From Rhizobium sp. ARZ01 (lineage in GTDB: Bacteria; Pseudomonadota; Alphaproteobacteria; Rhizobiales; Rhizobiaceae): a stretch of 64,000 nucleotides of DNA. Positions within the stretch are counted from its first letter, which is position 1. Every line of letters starts with the position of its first letter. Below, in pieces: positions 46,948-56,198 of this stretch. Below the pieces are notes generated by a model. That model made no database searches, was not told the DNA's origin, and was given only the letters and a program-made list of their open reading frames with translations. The stretch spans positions 868,001 to 932,000 of the forward strand of contig NZ_JACVAE010000001.1 in the NCBI RefSeq assembly GCF_014851675.1, given 5' to 3'. The position numbers and the translations under genes were made by a program.

Positions 46948-48273
46948 TCAGTCGATGACGACGATCGATGATTCCTTTTTTGCCCGTGCCGTCGAAGGCG
47001 CATAGTAGCTGGACTGCCGCCAACCGGGACGGGTGAGGGTGATGAAGTCGGTTCCTTTTCCGGTTTCCAGCTCGTGGCCGGTGTCCGAGATCGTGATCGA
47101 GGCACCGTCGCCAACCAGCGCTTCCACCTTCCGGCGCAGTTCATCGGGGATGGAGATCCGGTCGAGCGCGCTCGTGATCGGGTCCACTGCTGTTGTGACT
47201 TCGATCGAGCCGGGATCCGCGATCCCGAGGCGCTTGCGTGTCGGGATGGCCAACTCGTTGTCCATCGTCACGGCGAACCAGTCGATGGCGCCGGTCCGCG
47301 GATCGGCCTCGCGTGCGAGCAGGAACTGGGTTCCGAGTTCCCGCTCCGGTTCGCGAATCTCGATAGGCCCGTCAAGGAGGGGCTCGAAAGCCTGGCGCAC
47401 GTAGAGCCATCCGTTTTGCGGCACGGCGCGGCCCGCCTTGCGATATGTGGCTTCCACGAGTTCGGGCTTCAGGTTTCCGTCGCTGGTCAGGCCTTCAGGC
47501 GTCAGGCCCTCCGAAGTCTGGAAAGCGCGGATTGCGGCGATGGTCTTCTGGCCGGCCAGCCCGTCGGCTATGCCTACATCGTAGCCCAGCTCATTCAGCA
47601 CAATCTGCACGTCCTTCAGCGATTGCCGCGTCGTGCGCCGCGTGATGAGGATGCGGACCGGTTCGCCGGGTGGTTTACGAATCACGGGTTCGGTCACCGG
47701 CGCACTCGGTTCGCTCATGGCGACTTCCACGGCACCGTCCGAGGCGTCCGGAAGCGTTGGTCGCAATATCGCATCCGACAGGAGCAGGCCATCGTCCGCA
47801 TCGCTCTGCGGGCGGAACAGGGCTGGATGCTCGACTCGCCGCGGTACCGCCTCAGCGCCCGTCACCAGAACGTGGCCACCACGCTGCGTCAGGCTGTAGA
47901 GCGATTTCGCAAAATCGGGCGGCATGCGTACGCAGCCGTGCGACGCTGGATAGTCGGGCACATGATTGGAGGCGTGCAGCGCAATGCCGGACCAGGTCAG
48001 CCGCTGCATATAGGGCATGGGTGCATCATCGTAGATATTGGAATGATGCATGCGCTTCTTCTCTAGAATGGAGAAGATCCCCGCGGGGGTAGCATGCCCA
48101 TCCTTGCCGCTTGAGATGTTGGAGCTCGCCACGAGCGTTTCTCCGTCATAGACCTTCAGTGTCTGCAGGTCTCGGGACACGACGATCTGCAACGGTCCCT
48201 CGATCGTCCCTGCAACAGCGGTGACGGAGGAAAGGGCAAAGAGACCGATCCCGGCGGCGAAGCGTAACAGCAT
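46948..48273 (-). CDS. L,D-transpeptidase with peptidoglycan-binding domain
   Basis: A 441-residue exported YkuD-family protein. ATG 48273 gives a signal peptide (MLLRFAAGIGLFALSSVTAV). The catalytic domain (about residues 28-137) has the motif HASNHVPDYPASHGCVRMP with nucleophile Cys114. A PG_binding_1-type domain follows near residues 210-260 (DVQIVLNELGYDVGIADGLAG), and the roughly 150-residue C-terminal domain is unassigned. It should form 3-3 cross-links or attach proteins to peptidoglycan, as expected in rhizobia. It is convergent with hutC, with 35 bp between stops. Confidence 0.88.
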   Translation of the reverse strand: MLLRFAAGIGLFALSSVTAVAGTIEGPLQIVVSRDLQTLKVYDGETLVASSNISSGKDGHATPAGIFSILEKKRMHHSNIYDDAPMPYMQRLTWSGIALHASNHVPDYPASHGCVRMPPDFAKSLYSLTQRGGHVLVTGAEAVPRRVEHPALFRPQSDADDGLLLSDAILRPTLPDASDGAVEVAMSEPSAPVTEPVIRKPPGEPVRILITRRTTRQSLKDVQIVLNELGYDVGIADGLAGQKTIAAIRAFQTSEGLTPEGLTSDGNLKPELVEATYRKAGRAVPQNGWLYVRQAFEPLLDGPIEIREPERELGTQFLLAREADPRTGAIDWFAVTMDNELAIPTRKRLGIADPGSIEVTTAVDPITSALDRISIPDELRRKVEALVGDGASITISDTGHELETGKGTDFITLTRPGWRQSSYYAPSTARAKKESSIVVID

Positions 48274-48388
48274 GTTTCCCGTCCTTACGCGATACAAGGG
48301 AAACGCAGAACCTATCGCTTCGGTTTTAATGAACCTTTTAAGGGCGGAGAAAATGGGCGGGCGTGGACCAGGACGCCTCAAAAGCGTC

Positions 48389-49675
48389 CTATCGCCGATC
48401 CTTGCCGAAGGTGTAGCCAGTCTCCACGCTCTTCTTGCCGAACTTGTCGCGCAAGGTGTTCATCGCCGCCTCCGCTGCGGCGCGCCGGCTGGCGGCCGGA
48501 TCGACGAGATCGGGCGGATCGGCGCGCTGCGGATCGCAGAGGTCGGTGACGCCGATGCCGATCAGGCGAAATTTCGTGCCGTCGGTTTCCTTCTTCAGGA
48601 GTTCCATGCCGATGCGGAAGATCCGGTCGGCGAGCATCGTCGGGTCTTCGAGCTTGCGGTTGCGCGTGCGGCTCTTGAAATCGGCGGACTTGAGCTTCAG
48701 GACGACGGTCTGGCCGGCGATGTTAGCCTTGCGCAGACGTGTCGCCACCTGCTCGCTGAGTTGGCGCAGGTGGGCGACGAGATCGTCATAGGCTGAAATG
48801 TCATCGAAGAAGGTCGTCTCGGAGGAAACGCTCTTGGCCGCATCGTTGAGGTGCACTTCGCGGTCGTCCTGTCCGCGCGAGAGGTTGTAGAGCCGCTTGC
48901 CCATGATGCCGTAGCGCCGCATCAGGTCGCTCTCCTCCATCGTCTGGAGCTGGCCGATCTCGCGAATGCCGTCGCGCTCCAGCGTTTCGGCAAAGGCCTT
49001 GCCGACGCCCCAGACCAGTCGGACCGATTTCGGCCGCAGGAATTCCAGCGCCTCGGCCTGGCCGATCACCGAGAAGCCGCGCGGCTTCTGCAGGTCGGAG
49101 GCCACCTTGGCGAGAAATTTGCAGTAGGAGAGGCCAACCGAGATCGTGATGCCGATCTCGCGCTCCACCCGCTGGACGAAGCGGGCCAACACGCGCGCGG
49201 GCGGGTCGTGATGGAGCCGTTCGGTGCCCTTCAGTTCGAGAAAGGCTTCGTCGATCGACAGCGGTTGCACGAGTGGCGTGAGCTCCTGCATCAGCGTCCT
49301 GACCTCGCGGCCGACGCGAACGTATTTTTCCATGTCCGGCTTGACCACGACCGCCTGGGGGCAGGCTTCCAGCGCCTTGAACATCGGCATGGCCGAGCGC
49401 ACGCCATGGACGCGCGCGATGTAGCAGGCAGTGGAGACCACTCCGCGTTTTCCGCCGCCGATGATCACTGGCTTGTCGATGAGTTCAGGATTATCGCGCT
49501 TCTCGATCGAGGCGTAGAAGGCGTCGCAATCGATGTGCGCGAGCGTCAGGGAGTAAAGCTCGTCATGATAGATCAGGCGCGGGCTGCCGCATTTCTGACA
49601 GCGACGTTGCGCTGGCGATTGCCCGGCAAGGCAATCGCGGCAAAAACCCTGATGGCGCGTCACGTCTGGCTGCAT
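48389..49675 (-). CDS. dinB: DNA polymerase IV with N-terminal zinc ribbon
   Basis: A 428-residue Y-family polymerase. The catalytic core has [25 protein letters not shown] and [19 protein letters not shown], with helix-hairpin motifs and a little-finger domain. An N-terminal Cys4 zinc ribbon (Cys12, Cys15, Cys26, Cys29) precedes the core and is absent from enterobacterial DinB. It is known as a variant in alphaproteobacteria. ATG 49675 is preferred; a start ten codons earlier is possible and neither has a clear Shine-Dalgarno. It performs error-prone translesion synthesis. No LexA site could be confirmed upstream. Confidence 0.9.
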   Translation of the reverse strand: MQPDVTRHQGFCRDCLAGQSPAQRRCQKCGSPRLIYHDELYSLTLAHIDCDAFYASIEKRDNPELIDKPVIIGGGKRGVVSTACYIARVHGVRSAMPMFKALEACPQAVVVKPDMEKYVRVGREVRTLMQELTPLVQPLSIDEAFLELKGTERLHHDPPARVLARFVQRVEREIGITISVGLSYCKFLAKVASDLQKPRGFSVIGQAEALEFLRPKSVRLVWGVGKAFAETLERDGIREIGQLQTMEESDLMRRYGIMGKRLYNLSRGQDDREVHLNDAAKSVSSETTFFDDISAYDDLVAHLRQLSEQVATRLRKANIAGQTVVLKLKSADFKSRTRNRKLEDPTMLADRIFRIGMELLKKETDGTKFRLIGIGVTDLCDPQRADPPDLVDPAASRRAAAEAAMNTLRDKFGKKSVETGYTFGKDRR

Positions 49676-49834
49676 CTTGAGAACAAAGATTGAACATCGG
49701 CACATTAGCCACTAATCTAACGAGTCTCAAGGCCCAGGCATGCGCTGGTGGCATCGAATGAGGAGCACATGGAACTGCCCTTCGTATTCCAACCTGCCGT
49801 AGCATTCGGCCGGTGCCGCTCCGCAGCAGTGCCG

Positions 49835-50491
49835 TCAAAACGGAGGTCTTGCGAAATGAGCGCGGATCAGGCGTTCCGCATGGCGCCAGTCCGTTGCCCG
49901 CAGAACCTTTTCACCGGGGTCGGGTGCCATCGCGCGAAAGACTTGATTGGCCATCAATTGGACAAGCAGTGCCTCGGGAACGCTTCCTTGCACCGAGAGA
50001 TGATTGAAGTGGATGTCGTCGACGAACGCGAGCGGCAGCGGTCGGGAGCGGTGCAGGGCCTGCACGACCGGACCCTTCGCAGCTTCGGTCGCCACCAGCG
50101 GAAATGTCAAGCCGATCCGGTGCAGCAGCCGGCGCCGGGCCTCGGCATGCCGTGGCGGCATCGCGGTCAGGAACACGATGTCCGCGTCGCGGCCAAGCGC
50201 CCCGAGCGTTTCCACCGCGAGTACGGCGGGTGTCTGCCAGTCTTCCTGCAGGCGGAAGAAATCTTCCTGCAGCGCATCGACGACCGTATCGATCGCGGCC
50301 TCGCCGGTCGCGCTTTCAATGATGTTGCCGTGGAGCCGGAAGGAACGGGGCAGCAAATCATGGCCGCGGGAATTGAGGAAGGCGGCAAACGGCGAGAGGA
50401 ATTCAAGCACCACTTCGTCGATGTCGCAGACGACAAGCGGCCGATCCGCGAGGCGGACGTGGTCGAGTGGGAATATCGTGCCGGCGACCAT
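49835..50491 (-). CDS. HAD-like hydrolase, conserved in rhizobia
   Basis: A 218-residue protein with HAD-superfamily features. Motif I is [13 protein letters not shown] (Asp23, Asp25), motif II is [18 protein letters not shown] (Thr), and motif IV is [13 protein letters not shown] do not recognise a named family. ATG 50491 overlaps the DUF3572 stop as TGATG, so the two are translated together. A GTG one codon earlier is the alternative. Phosphatase activity is the inference. The neighbours divK and pleD lie just upstream but are transcribed away. Confidence 0.7.
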   Translation of the reverse strand: MVAGTIFPLDHVRLADRPLVVCDIDEVVLEFLSPFAAFLNSRGHDLLPRSFRLHGNIIESATGEAAIDTVVDALQEDFFRLQEDWQTPAVLAVETLGALGRDADIVFLTAMPPRHAEARRRLLHRIGLTFPLVATEAAKGPVVQALHRSRPLPLAFVDDIHFNHLSVQGSVPEALLVQLMANQVFRAMAPDPGEKVLRATDWRHAERLIRAHFARPPF

Positions 50492-50787
50492 CACCAGCCG
50501 CCGCCGTGGGCGCTGCCGCTAAGGCTGGCATGCGCGCGTACGACCTGCTCCGGTTTCGTGCCGGTCGCCTCGCAAAAGGCCATCAGCGTAGGCTCATGGC
50601 CCATGAGGAAGTCGACAAGGCCGGCAAGGAAGCTGAGGTTGGTTGCTGCCGCGCGCACTGCCGATGGATCGACGCCGGTCAGCGCCAGAAAACGGGACAG
50701 GAGTTCCGGTTCGCCAGCGAGCCATGCAAGCACGGCGATTGCCGTCGATTCGGCGTCCTCGGCCGCTGTATCTTTTTGGCTTTGCAT
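50491..50787 (-). CDS. DUF3572 protein
   Basis: A 98-residue, mostly helical protein of the alphaproteobacterial DUF3572 family. The core reads [27 protein letters not shown], then [20 protein letters not shown]. Function unknown. It is divergent from divK (starts about 140 bp apart) and overlaps the HAD-like gene by one base, forming a two-gene operon. Confidence 0.85.
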   Translation of the reverse strand: MQSQKDTAAEDAESTAIAVLAWLAGEPELLSRFLALTGVDPSAVRAAATNLSFLAGLVDFLMGHEPTLMAFCEATGTKPEQVVRAHASLSGSAHGGGW

Positions 50788-50928
50788 GGCAATTTCCCTG
50801 AAAAGTTACCTTTTAGTCAACCAAATGCCGCTAGCATGGCGGGAATCGTGCTGGGTGAATTCGGCTTTGCGGCAACTTATATCTCTCTTGGGACGTTGCA
50901 AAGCTGGAGTGAGGGGCAAGGACGCGTA

Positions 50929-51300
50929 ATGCCGAAACAGGTGATGATCGTCGAGGACAATGAGCTCAATATGAAGCTCTTCCGGGACCTCATCGAGGCC
51001 TCCGGCTACACGACAATCCAGACCAGAAATGGAATGGAAGCCCTCGACCTCGCCCGCCGCTACCGCCCTGATCTGATCCTCATGGACATCCAGTTGCCCG
51101 AGGTTTCCGGCCTCGAGGTGACGAAGTGGCTGAAGGAGGACGACGAACTGCATGTCATCCCCGTCATCGCGGTGACGGCGTTTGCGATGAAGGGCGACGA
51201 GGAGCGGATTCGCCAGGGCGGCTGTGAGGCCTATGTCTCCAAGCCAATCTCGGTGCCGAAATTTATTGAAACTATCAAAACCTATCTGGGCGATGCATGA
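50929..51300 (+). CDS. divK: Cell-cycle response regulator DivK
   Basis: A 123-residue single-domain receiver, the exact length of rhizobial and Caulobacter DivK. The acidic pocket is VEDNE (Asp10), the phospho-acceptor is Asp53 in [13 protein letters not shown], the switch Thr is in [11 protein letters not shown], and the conserved Lys is in YVSKPISV. It has no output domain and works by binding PleC/DivJ/CckA-type kinases. AAGGA precedes ATG 50929. pleD follows 15 nt later, as in Caulobacter, so the two should be co-transcribed. Confidence 0.95.
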   Translation: MPKQVMIVEDNELNMKLFRDLIEASGYTTIQTRNGMEALDLARRYRPDLILMDIQLPEVSGLEVTKWLKEDDELHVIPVIAVTAFAMKGDEERIRQGGCEAYVSKPISVPKFIETIKTYLGDA

Positions 51301-51315
51301 GGCGGGGTGGGACGC

Positions 51316-52683
51316 ATGACAGCGCGCATACTCGTCGTTGACGACATTCCGGCCAACGTCAAACTGTTGGAGGCTCGGCTTCTCGCCGAGTATTTCGACG
51401 TTCTGACAGCGGCCAATGGATATGATGCGCTTGCAATCTGCGAACGGACCCAGGTCGACCTCATCCTTCTCGATGTGATGATGCCGGGCATCGACGGCTT
51501 TGAGGTCTGCGAGCGGCTCAAGGACAATCCGAAGACGGCGCATATTCCCGTTGTGATGGTCACAGCACTCGACCAGCCCTCAGACAGGGTGAGGGGTCTC
51601 AAGGCCGGGGCCGACGATTTTCTCACCAAGCCTGTCAACGATCTGCAATTGATGTCGCGCGTCAAGAGCCTGGTGCGCCTGAAGACGCTGACGGACGAAC
51701 TGCGGATACGGGCGGCCACTGCCCACGCGCTCGGCATGGAGTCTGGGCTTGCAGGTGCTCTCGGCGAAGAGCCGGGCTCGGTCTTGCTGGTGGATGGCCG
51801 CGGCAGTTCGCAGGAGAGGATCGTTCGCGGACTAGGGCCGATTGCCGATGTCACCTGCATGTCCGATCCGCAGGCAGCCTTGTTTGAAGCGGCTGAAAAT
51901 CCGTTCGAACTGGTTATCGTCAATTCCAATTTCGCAGACTACGATCCGCTTCGCCTGTGCTCGCAGTTGCGGTCGCTGGAGAGAACGCGCTACCTGCCGA
52001 TTCTGCTGATCACCGACCAGGGCAACGATGAGATGGTGGTGCGGGCACTTGATCTCGGGGTTACGGACTACTTGATGCGTCCGATCGAACCAAACGAGCT
52101 GTTGGCCCGCAGTCTCACCCAGATTCGTCGGAAGCGCTATACTGATCGGCTACGCGCCAATGTCACCCAGTCGATCGAACTGGCGGTTATTGATGGCCTT
52201 ACAGGCCTGCACAATCGCCGCTACCTCGACAGCCATCTGAAGCTGTTAATGGACCGTTCCATGGCCCGTGGGCGCCAGATGTCCGTCTGCATTACTGACA
52301 TCGACCGCTTCAAGCTCATCAACGACACATACGGCCATGATGTCGGCGACGCTGTCCTGCGCGAGTTCGCCAACCGGCTGCGGACGGCTGTGCGTGGTGC
52401 CGACCTTGCCTGCCGATACGGCGGGGAAGAGTTCGTGCTGGTGATGCCGGACACCTCTGCCGAGACGGCAACGGCCGTTGCTGAGCGGCTGCGGATGACA
52501 ATCGAGCAGGGGCCGTTTGTGCTTCCGGATGTCGGTGCCGCCCTGCAGGTGACTGCCTCGCTCGGGATTGCTTCTCTCCTGCAAGACGGCGACGGACCGG
52601 AGGCACTCATGAAACGTGCGGACATGGCGCTCTACGAGGCAAAGCGTTCCGGCCGCAATCGCGTGGTCGCGACTGCTGCGTAG
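51316..52683 (+). CDS. pleD: Response regulator PleD, diguanylate cyclase
   Basis: A 455-residue protein with the PleD order REC-REC'-GGDEF. The first receiver has phospho-acceptor Asp53 (LILLDVMMPGIDG). The second, degenerate receiver adaptor spans about residues 150-270. The cyclase signature is YGGEEF (GGEEF 369-373), with an intact inhibitory I-site RxxD (Arg360-Asp363) nine residues before. It makes c-di-GMP from GTP when phosphorylated, controlling the motile-to-sessile transition. ATG 51316 (MTARILVVDD) has GGGTGGGA upstream. Last gene of the divK-pleD operon. Confidence 0.95.
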   Translation: MTARILVVDDIPANVKLLEARLLAEYFDVLTAANGYDALAICERTQVDLILLDVMMPGIDGFEVCERLKDNPKTAHIPVVMVTALDQPSDRVRGLKAGADDFLTKPVNDLQLMSRVKSLVRLKTLTDELRIRAATAHALGMESGLAGALGEEPGSVLLVDGRGSSQERIVRGLGPIADVTCMSDPQAALFEAAENPFELVIVNSNFADYDPLRLCSQLRSLERTRYLPILLITDQGNDEMVVRALDLGVTDYLMRPIEPNELLARSLTQIRRKRYTDRLRANVTQSIELAVIDGLTGLHNRRYLDSHLKLLMDRSMARGRQMSVCITDIDRFKLINDTYGHDVGDAVLREFANRLRTAVRGADLACRYGGEEFVLVMPDTSAETATAVAERLRMTIEQGPFVLPDVGAALQVTASLGIASLLQDGDGPEALMKRADMALYEAKRSGRNRVVATAA

Positions 52684-53436
52684 TCACGAATTCCCTGGTG
52701 GACTCTTCGAGATAGCGATAACGCGGTTGCACGGTCCGTTCCTGCGAACGCAGTTGTGCGAGTCGTGGCAGAAGAGACACAGTCTCGCTACGCAAATAGT
52801 TTTCCACAGCTTTTCTCCATGAAGCCGGACGATATCTGACTATGGGTCAACTTTCTTTTGTCCGACCGAACGGGTACTGCTGCTTGCCATTCGGTGTGGC
52901 GGATCGCTAAAAAACCATCGCATAGGCTATTTTTTGTAATTTATATTACTGTTCGCGTTTGCTAATGTATTCAACGTGTTCTGATCGCACAGTGAATGGG
53001 GTTACCTTGCGTCAGGACGTTTAGTACCGGCGATATGCATCTGGGGGTTGTTGATTTCGCCGGAAAATTTAGTTGTATGACATAACGTTTTCTTCGCCTT
53101 ATTCCCTGCGGTGTAGGCAAACGAGTTAACCATGGCTGCCGGCGGTGCGTCGGCGGCACCTAAGATTTCGTTGATTTTTTTTCAATTCCGCGCAATCCTC
53201 TCCTTGAAGGTGAGCTGAAAGGCCCCTTACCGGTTACGTTACCCCATGATGCTAGGTCCGCCGCATCTCCTGGGTCGTGGGGTCGGCCGGCTGGCGATGA
53301 CATTAGCGGAATCCTCGTGCCGTGGTCTTCCCCAGCCGGCCCCCATTCTGCGCCGCTTCCGAAAGGAGGCGGCGTTGTGCTTTCTCAGCCTGCCTTCCGA
53401 AAAAGTTGCTTACGTCGTCAGGCGGACGCGCAAAGA
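52684..53436. other. Gene-poor, AT-richer interval between pleD and rpmG
   Basis: About 750 bp with no credible protein gene. The composition shifts to A/T-rich around 52900-53110 and 53160-53190. Small frames exist (22 codons at 52842, 28 codons at 53134) but lack ribosome-binding sites or conserved features. A short hairpin (GGTGC-N7-GCACC, 53144-53160) is followed 14 nt later by eight Ts (near 53175), which is not a canonical terminator. It may hold a small RNA or the remains of a gene. Nothing could be assigned. Confidence 0.4.
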
Positions 53437-53469
53437 AAAAGGCGCGTCGCCATCGCGAACGCGCCTTTT
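53437..53469 (-). terminator. rpmG terminator
   Basis: A perfect 11-bp stem, AAAAGGCGCGT (53437-53447) and ACGCGCCTTTT (53459-53469), followed on the minus strand by T residues, 22 nt past the rpmG stop. Confidence 0.88.
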
Positions 53470-53490
53470 CAGAAGTCAGAAAAACCAGGA

Positions 53491-53658
53491 TTACTTGATC
53501 TTGGTTTCCTTGAACTCGACGTGCTTGCGCACGACCGGGTCGTACTTCGTCTTCGTCATCTTTTCCGTCATCGTACGGCTGTTCTTCGTCGTGACGTAGA
53601 AGAAGCCGGTGTCGGCCGTCGACAGCAGCTTGATCTTGATGGTGGTAGCCTTGGCCAT
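53491..53658 (-). CDS. rpmG: 50S ribosomal protein L33 (bL33)
   Basis: A 55-residue bL33, short and easily missed. The translation starts [20 protein letters not shown] and continues through [10 protein letters not shown] and [14 protein letters not shown] to KIK. It lacks the CxxC pairs of zinc-binding L33, so it is the zinc-independent form. It stands apart from rpmB, which pairs with it in many other bacteria, and lies behind its own promoter with a strong terminator after it. Confidence 0.95.
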   Translation of the reverse strand: MAKATTIKIKLLSTADTGFFYVTTKNSRTMTEKMTKTKYDPVVRKHVEFKETKIK

Positions 53659-53735
53659 GGTCGTCCTGCCTTTACAAAAACGAAGCCGTGGACGACCAGT
53701 CCGGTTCCACGGCGTTGAAGTCTAAATGTGGCGCG

Positions 53736-53763
53736 AAACTACAAATCGCGCCCGAAAAGTCAA
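53736..53763 (-). promoter_or_regulatory. rpmG promoter overlapping the end of the MFS gene
   Basis: On the minus strand, TTGACT (53763-53758, overlapping the MFS stop) and TAGTTT (53741-53736) are spaced by 16 nt. A perfect 7-bp inverted repeat, GGCGCGA/TCGCGCC (53730-53752), covers the -10 and may also act as a hairpin terminator for the upstream gene. Confidence 0.45.
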
Positions 53764-54950
53764 GCCCGTTTTGGCCGGAATGCCATGCGCCCCAGGGAAA
53801 GTACGACATAGAGGCCGAAGAAGAACACGATTGCCCAGGCAAATCCGTTCGTACCCGTCAAATCGATGGCCGCACCGATTGCCTGCGGTCCGGCGACCGT
53901 TCCGACCGCGTAGCAGAAGATGAAGGCGGCATTGGCAGCGGCGAGGTCCGCGCCATGGAGGCGGGATCCGAGGTGGCTGAGGCCGACGGTGTAGAGGCCG
54001 GCAACGCATCCGCCCCAGAAGAACAGCACAGTCGCCATCAAGAGCCAGTTTTCTGCCAGAAGCGGCAACGCTGCTGCCCCCAAGAGCCCGATCAGCGCCA
54101 TGATCGACAACAGGCTGCGCCTGTCCTTCATCCGGTCGGACAGCATGCCAAGCGGGATCTGGAAGACGAAGTTTCCGATTCCCATGACGGTGAGCAGCAA
54201 GGCCGCCTGCGATTCGGTGAAGCCGATTCGGGTGGCGTAGATCGGAAACAGCGACAGGCCGCCGACCTCGACCGCGCCGAAGACGAAGACCGCAGCCGTC
54301 GCCGTCGGCACGAGAAAGACGTAGCGCATGAAGTGCAACTCAGGCTTCTCGTCGATCGTCGGGCTTTCCCGGCGGGCAAACATGATGGGGACGGCTGCAA
54401 GGAGGATGATGCAGGCGCCGACTGCGAAGGGTCGCGGGCCGTCACTGCCGAGCAGGGAGAAGAGGAGAGGGCCGGCAGCAAACCCTAGCGACAGCACAGT
54501 TGCATAGATGCCGAGCACAAGCCCGCGTCGCCGCGGCGGGGCGGCGGCGTTGATCCAGAATTCGGAGAGAATGAACATCATTGTAATTGCGCCGTGGAAC
54601 ACCAGGCGCAGCGGGAACCAGAGCCAGAAGTCCTGGATGTAGTAGAAGCCGAGCGAACTGCCTGCGGCAAGGACGATAGCCGCAACCATCGTACTCGACG
54701 TGCCGAACCGGTGCGCGATCTGCGCCGCAAAAGGTGCTGCAAGCATGGAGGCGATACCCGCCATGGCAGAGTTCAGCCCGATCAGCGTGGACGGAATGCC
54801 GCGCTTCTCCATGATGATGCTGAGCAGCGGCAGCCCAAGGCCGATCGCAATTCCGACCGCTGAAATCGCCGCAATCGCGGCGAAGAGCGAGCGCCAGTGA
54901 ATGTTGTCCACCGGGGTCCGGCTGCCGGACTGCGTTTTTTCCATCAGCAC
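53760..54950 (-). CDS. MFS transporter
   Basis: A 396-residue major-facilitator protein with 12 hydrophobic helices in two sets of six. The family loop motif between helices 2 and 3 is present as AAQIAHRFGTSS, and the second-half equivalent is GMLSDRMKDRRSLLSI. No substrate-specific signature. Sugar-phosphate or drug efflux subfamilies are possible. The start is GTG 54950 or ATG 54944; AGGA lies 5 nt before the GTG. The NUDIX stop is 7 nt upstream of that GTG, so they are one operon. rpmG lies downstream with its own promoter. Confidence 0.85.
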   Translation of the reverse strand: MLMEKTQSGSRTPVDNIHWRSLFAAIAAISAVGIAIGLGLPLLSIIMEKRGIPSTLIGLNSAMAGIASMLAAPFAAQIAHRFGTSSTMVAAIVLAAGSSLGFYYIQDFWLWFPLRLVFHGAITMMFILSEFWINAAAPPRRRGLVLGIYATVLSLGFAAGPLLFSLLGSDGPRPFAVGACIILLAAVPIMFARRESPTIDEKPELHFMRYVFLVPTATAAVFVFGAVEVGGLSLFPIYATRIGFTESQAALLLTVMGIGNFVFQIPLGMLSDRMKDRRSLLSIMALIGLLGAAALPLLAENWLLMATVLFFWGGCVAGLYTVGLSHLGSRLHGADLAAANAAFIFCYAVGTVAGPQAIGAAIDLTGTNGFAWAIVFFFGLYVVLSLGRMAFRPKRA

Positions 54951-54957
54951 ATTGATC

Positions 54958-55626
54958 CTAGAGCGTATCCCGGACGATCTGCCCCCGCCGGGTCAGAAAG
55001 AAGGCCGCCTGCACTCCGAACGGCAGGGATGGGTCTTTTTGAAGGCAGCCCTTCAGTTCTTCAAGAACCTTGACCGTTATAAAAGGCATTTCGACGCCAA
55101 ATTGTTCGAATATGTCGATCCAACGCAGATCGAGCAATTCGTGGCTGTCGGTTGCCGCCGTAGGGTCAATGCCGGCTTCATCCGCGAAGAGGGCGAAGAA
55201 ACGCGTGTCGAAGCGTCGGGGTTGGCCCGGCGGCGTGACGGCACGGGCGAAAAAGCGCAGTCCCGACAGATCGGGGCGGAAGGACAGCATTCCCGGTTGG
55301 TCGCTGACGTCGGTCCCGATCGTCAAACCGGCTTCTTCGTGCAGTTCGCGCAGGGCGGCAACGCCGATCCCACGTAGCGTTGCCTGGTTGGTTCGCGCCG
55401 GCGTGCGCAGGAGCAGCCGCGCGGTGGCGGCCGGGTGCAGCGGTGCACTGACGGCGATGCGTGAATCGTGGCGGTCCCGGCGACCGCCGGGAAAGACGTA
55501 GAGGTCGGGCATGAACACATGCTTGCTGCTGCGCTTGCCCACGAGAACGCGGAATCGATCCTCGGATCGGTCGATCACGACGACGGAAGCGGCATCCACC
55601 GGCCGCAACAGGCCGGGCTTCTTCAT
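54958..55626 (-). CDS. NUDIX hydrolase
   Basis: A 222-residue NUDIX-fold pyrophosphohydrolase. The NUDIX box is split: the first glycines occur in VFPGGRRD and the RExxEExG part in AALRELHEEAGL, with an insertion of about 45 residues between. This is typical of NUDT19/coenzyme-A-diphosphatase-like subgroups rather than MutT. ATG 55626 (MKKPGLLRPVDA) overlaps the DUF983 stop by 4 nt (ATGA), so translation is coupled. Substrate unknown. Fatty-acyl-CoA or CoA diphosphatase activity is possible by analogy. Confidence 0.82.
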   Translation of the reverse strand: MKKPGLLRPVDAASVVVIDRSEDRFRVLVGKRSSKHVFMPDLYVFPGGRRDRHDSRIAVSAPLHPAATARLLLRTPARTNQATLRGIGVAALRELHEEAGLTIGTDVSDQPGMLSFRPDLSGLRFFARAVTPPGQPRRFDTRFFALFADEAGIDPTAATDSHELLDLRWIDIFEQFGVEMPFITVKVLEELKGCLQKDPSLPFGVQAAFFLTRRGQIVRDTL

Positions 55627-56078
55627 GCGGCCGGATCGCGAAGTTGCAGATCGTCGGCCGGCTTGTCGGCCTCTTCGCCGAAGCCATGCATTTTGAGTGC
55701 CCATTGCAGGCCGATGACGCCACCCTTGACCGGCTGCATCAGCCCGAGTGCTCCCATCAGCGTAACAGGTACCCAGATTGCGAGATGCATCCAGGTCGTG
55801 AGGGGCAGGATGAGGTCGGTCATCATGTAGCCCGCTAGGGCGATATGGCCGACGATTGTGATCACGATATAAGGCGGCAGGTCGTCGGCGCGATGATGTT
55901 TCATCTCTTCGCCGCAGACGGAACAGGCATCAACCGGTTTCAGGAAAGCCCTGAACAGGTGCCCTTCGCCGCAGGACGGGCAGCGGTTGAGCAAGCCGCG
56001 CTTGATTGCCTTGCCGGCCTGGCGGTCGTTGCCGGTGGATGTCACGGGAATGCCCTGTTGTTGAAATGTCGCCTGCAT
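55623..56078 (-). CDS. DUF983 zinc-ribbon membrane protein
   Basis: A 151-residue protein of the alphaproteobacterial DUF983 family. The N-terminal Cys4 ribbon uses NRCPSCGEGHLF and DACSVCGEEM. Two transmembrane helices follow (PYIVITIVGHIALAGYM and LAIWVPVTLMGALGLMQ). ATG 56078 is preferred for spacing from AAGGA; ATG 56084, two codons earlier, is close. Function unknown. It lies between rnr and the NUDIX gene. Confidence 0.85.
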   Translation of the reverse strand: MQATFQQQGIPVTSTGNDRQAGKAIKRGLLNRCPSCGEGHLFRAFLKPVDACSVCGEEMKHHRADDLPPYIVITIVGHIALAGYMMTDLILPLTTWMHLAIWVPVTLMGALGLMQPVKGGVIGLQWALKMHGFGEEADKPADDLQLRDPAA

Positions 56079-56198
56079 ATCCATGTCCTTGTCGCCGGCG
56101 CAACCTTGTCCGGCTTTGGCGCATAATCCGACTTCAGCAAGGATCAGCGCAGCTTCAGGTTAGTGTGCTTTTGTGCGTCCAAACAGACACGCTGCGCA

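Noticed and set aside
53246..53599. 117-codon plus-strand frame crossing rpmG
   Set aside because: It runs antisense through the terminator and coding region of rpmG, which is unambiguous.
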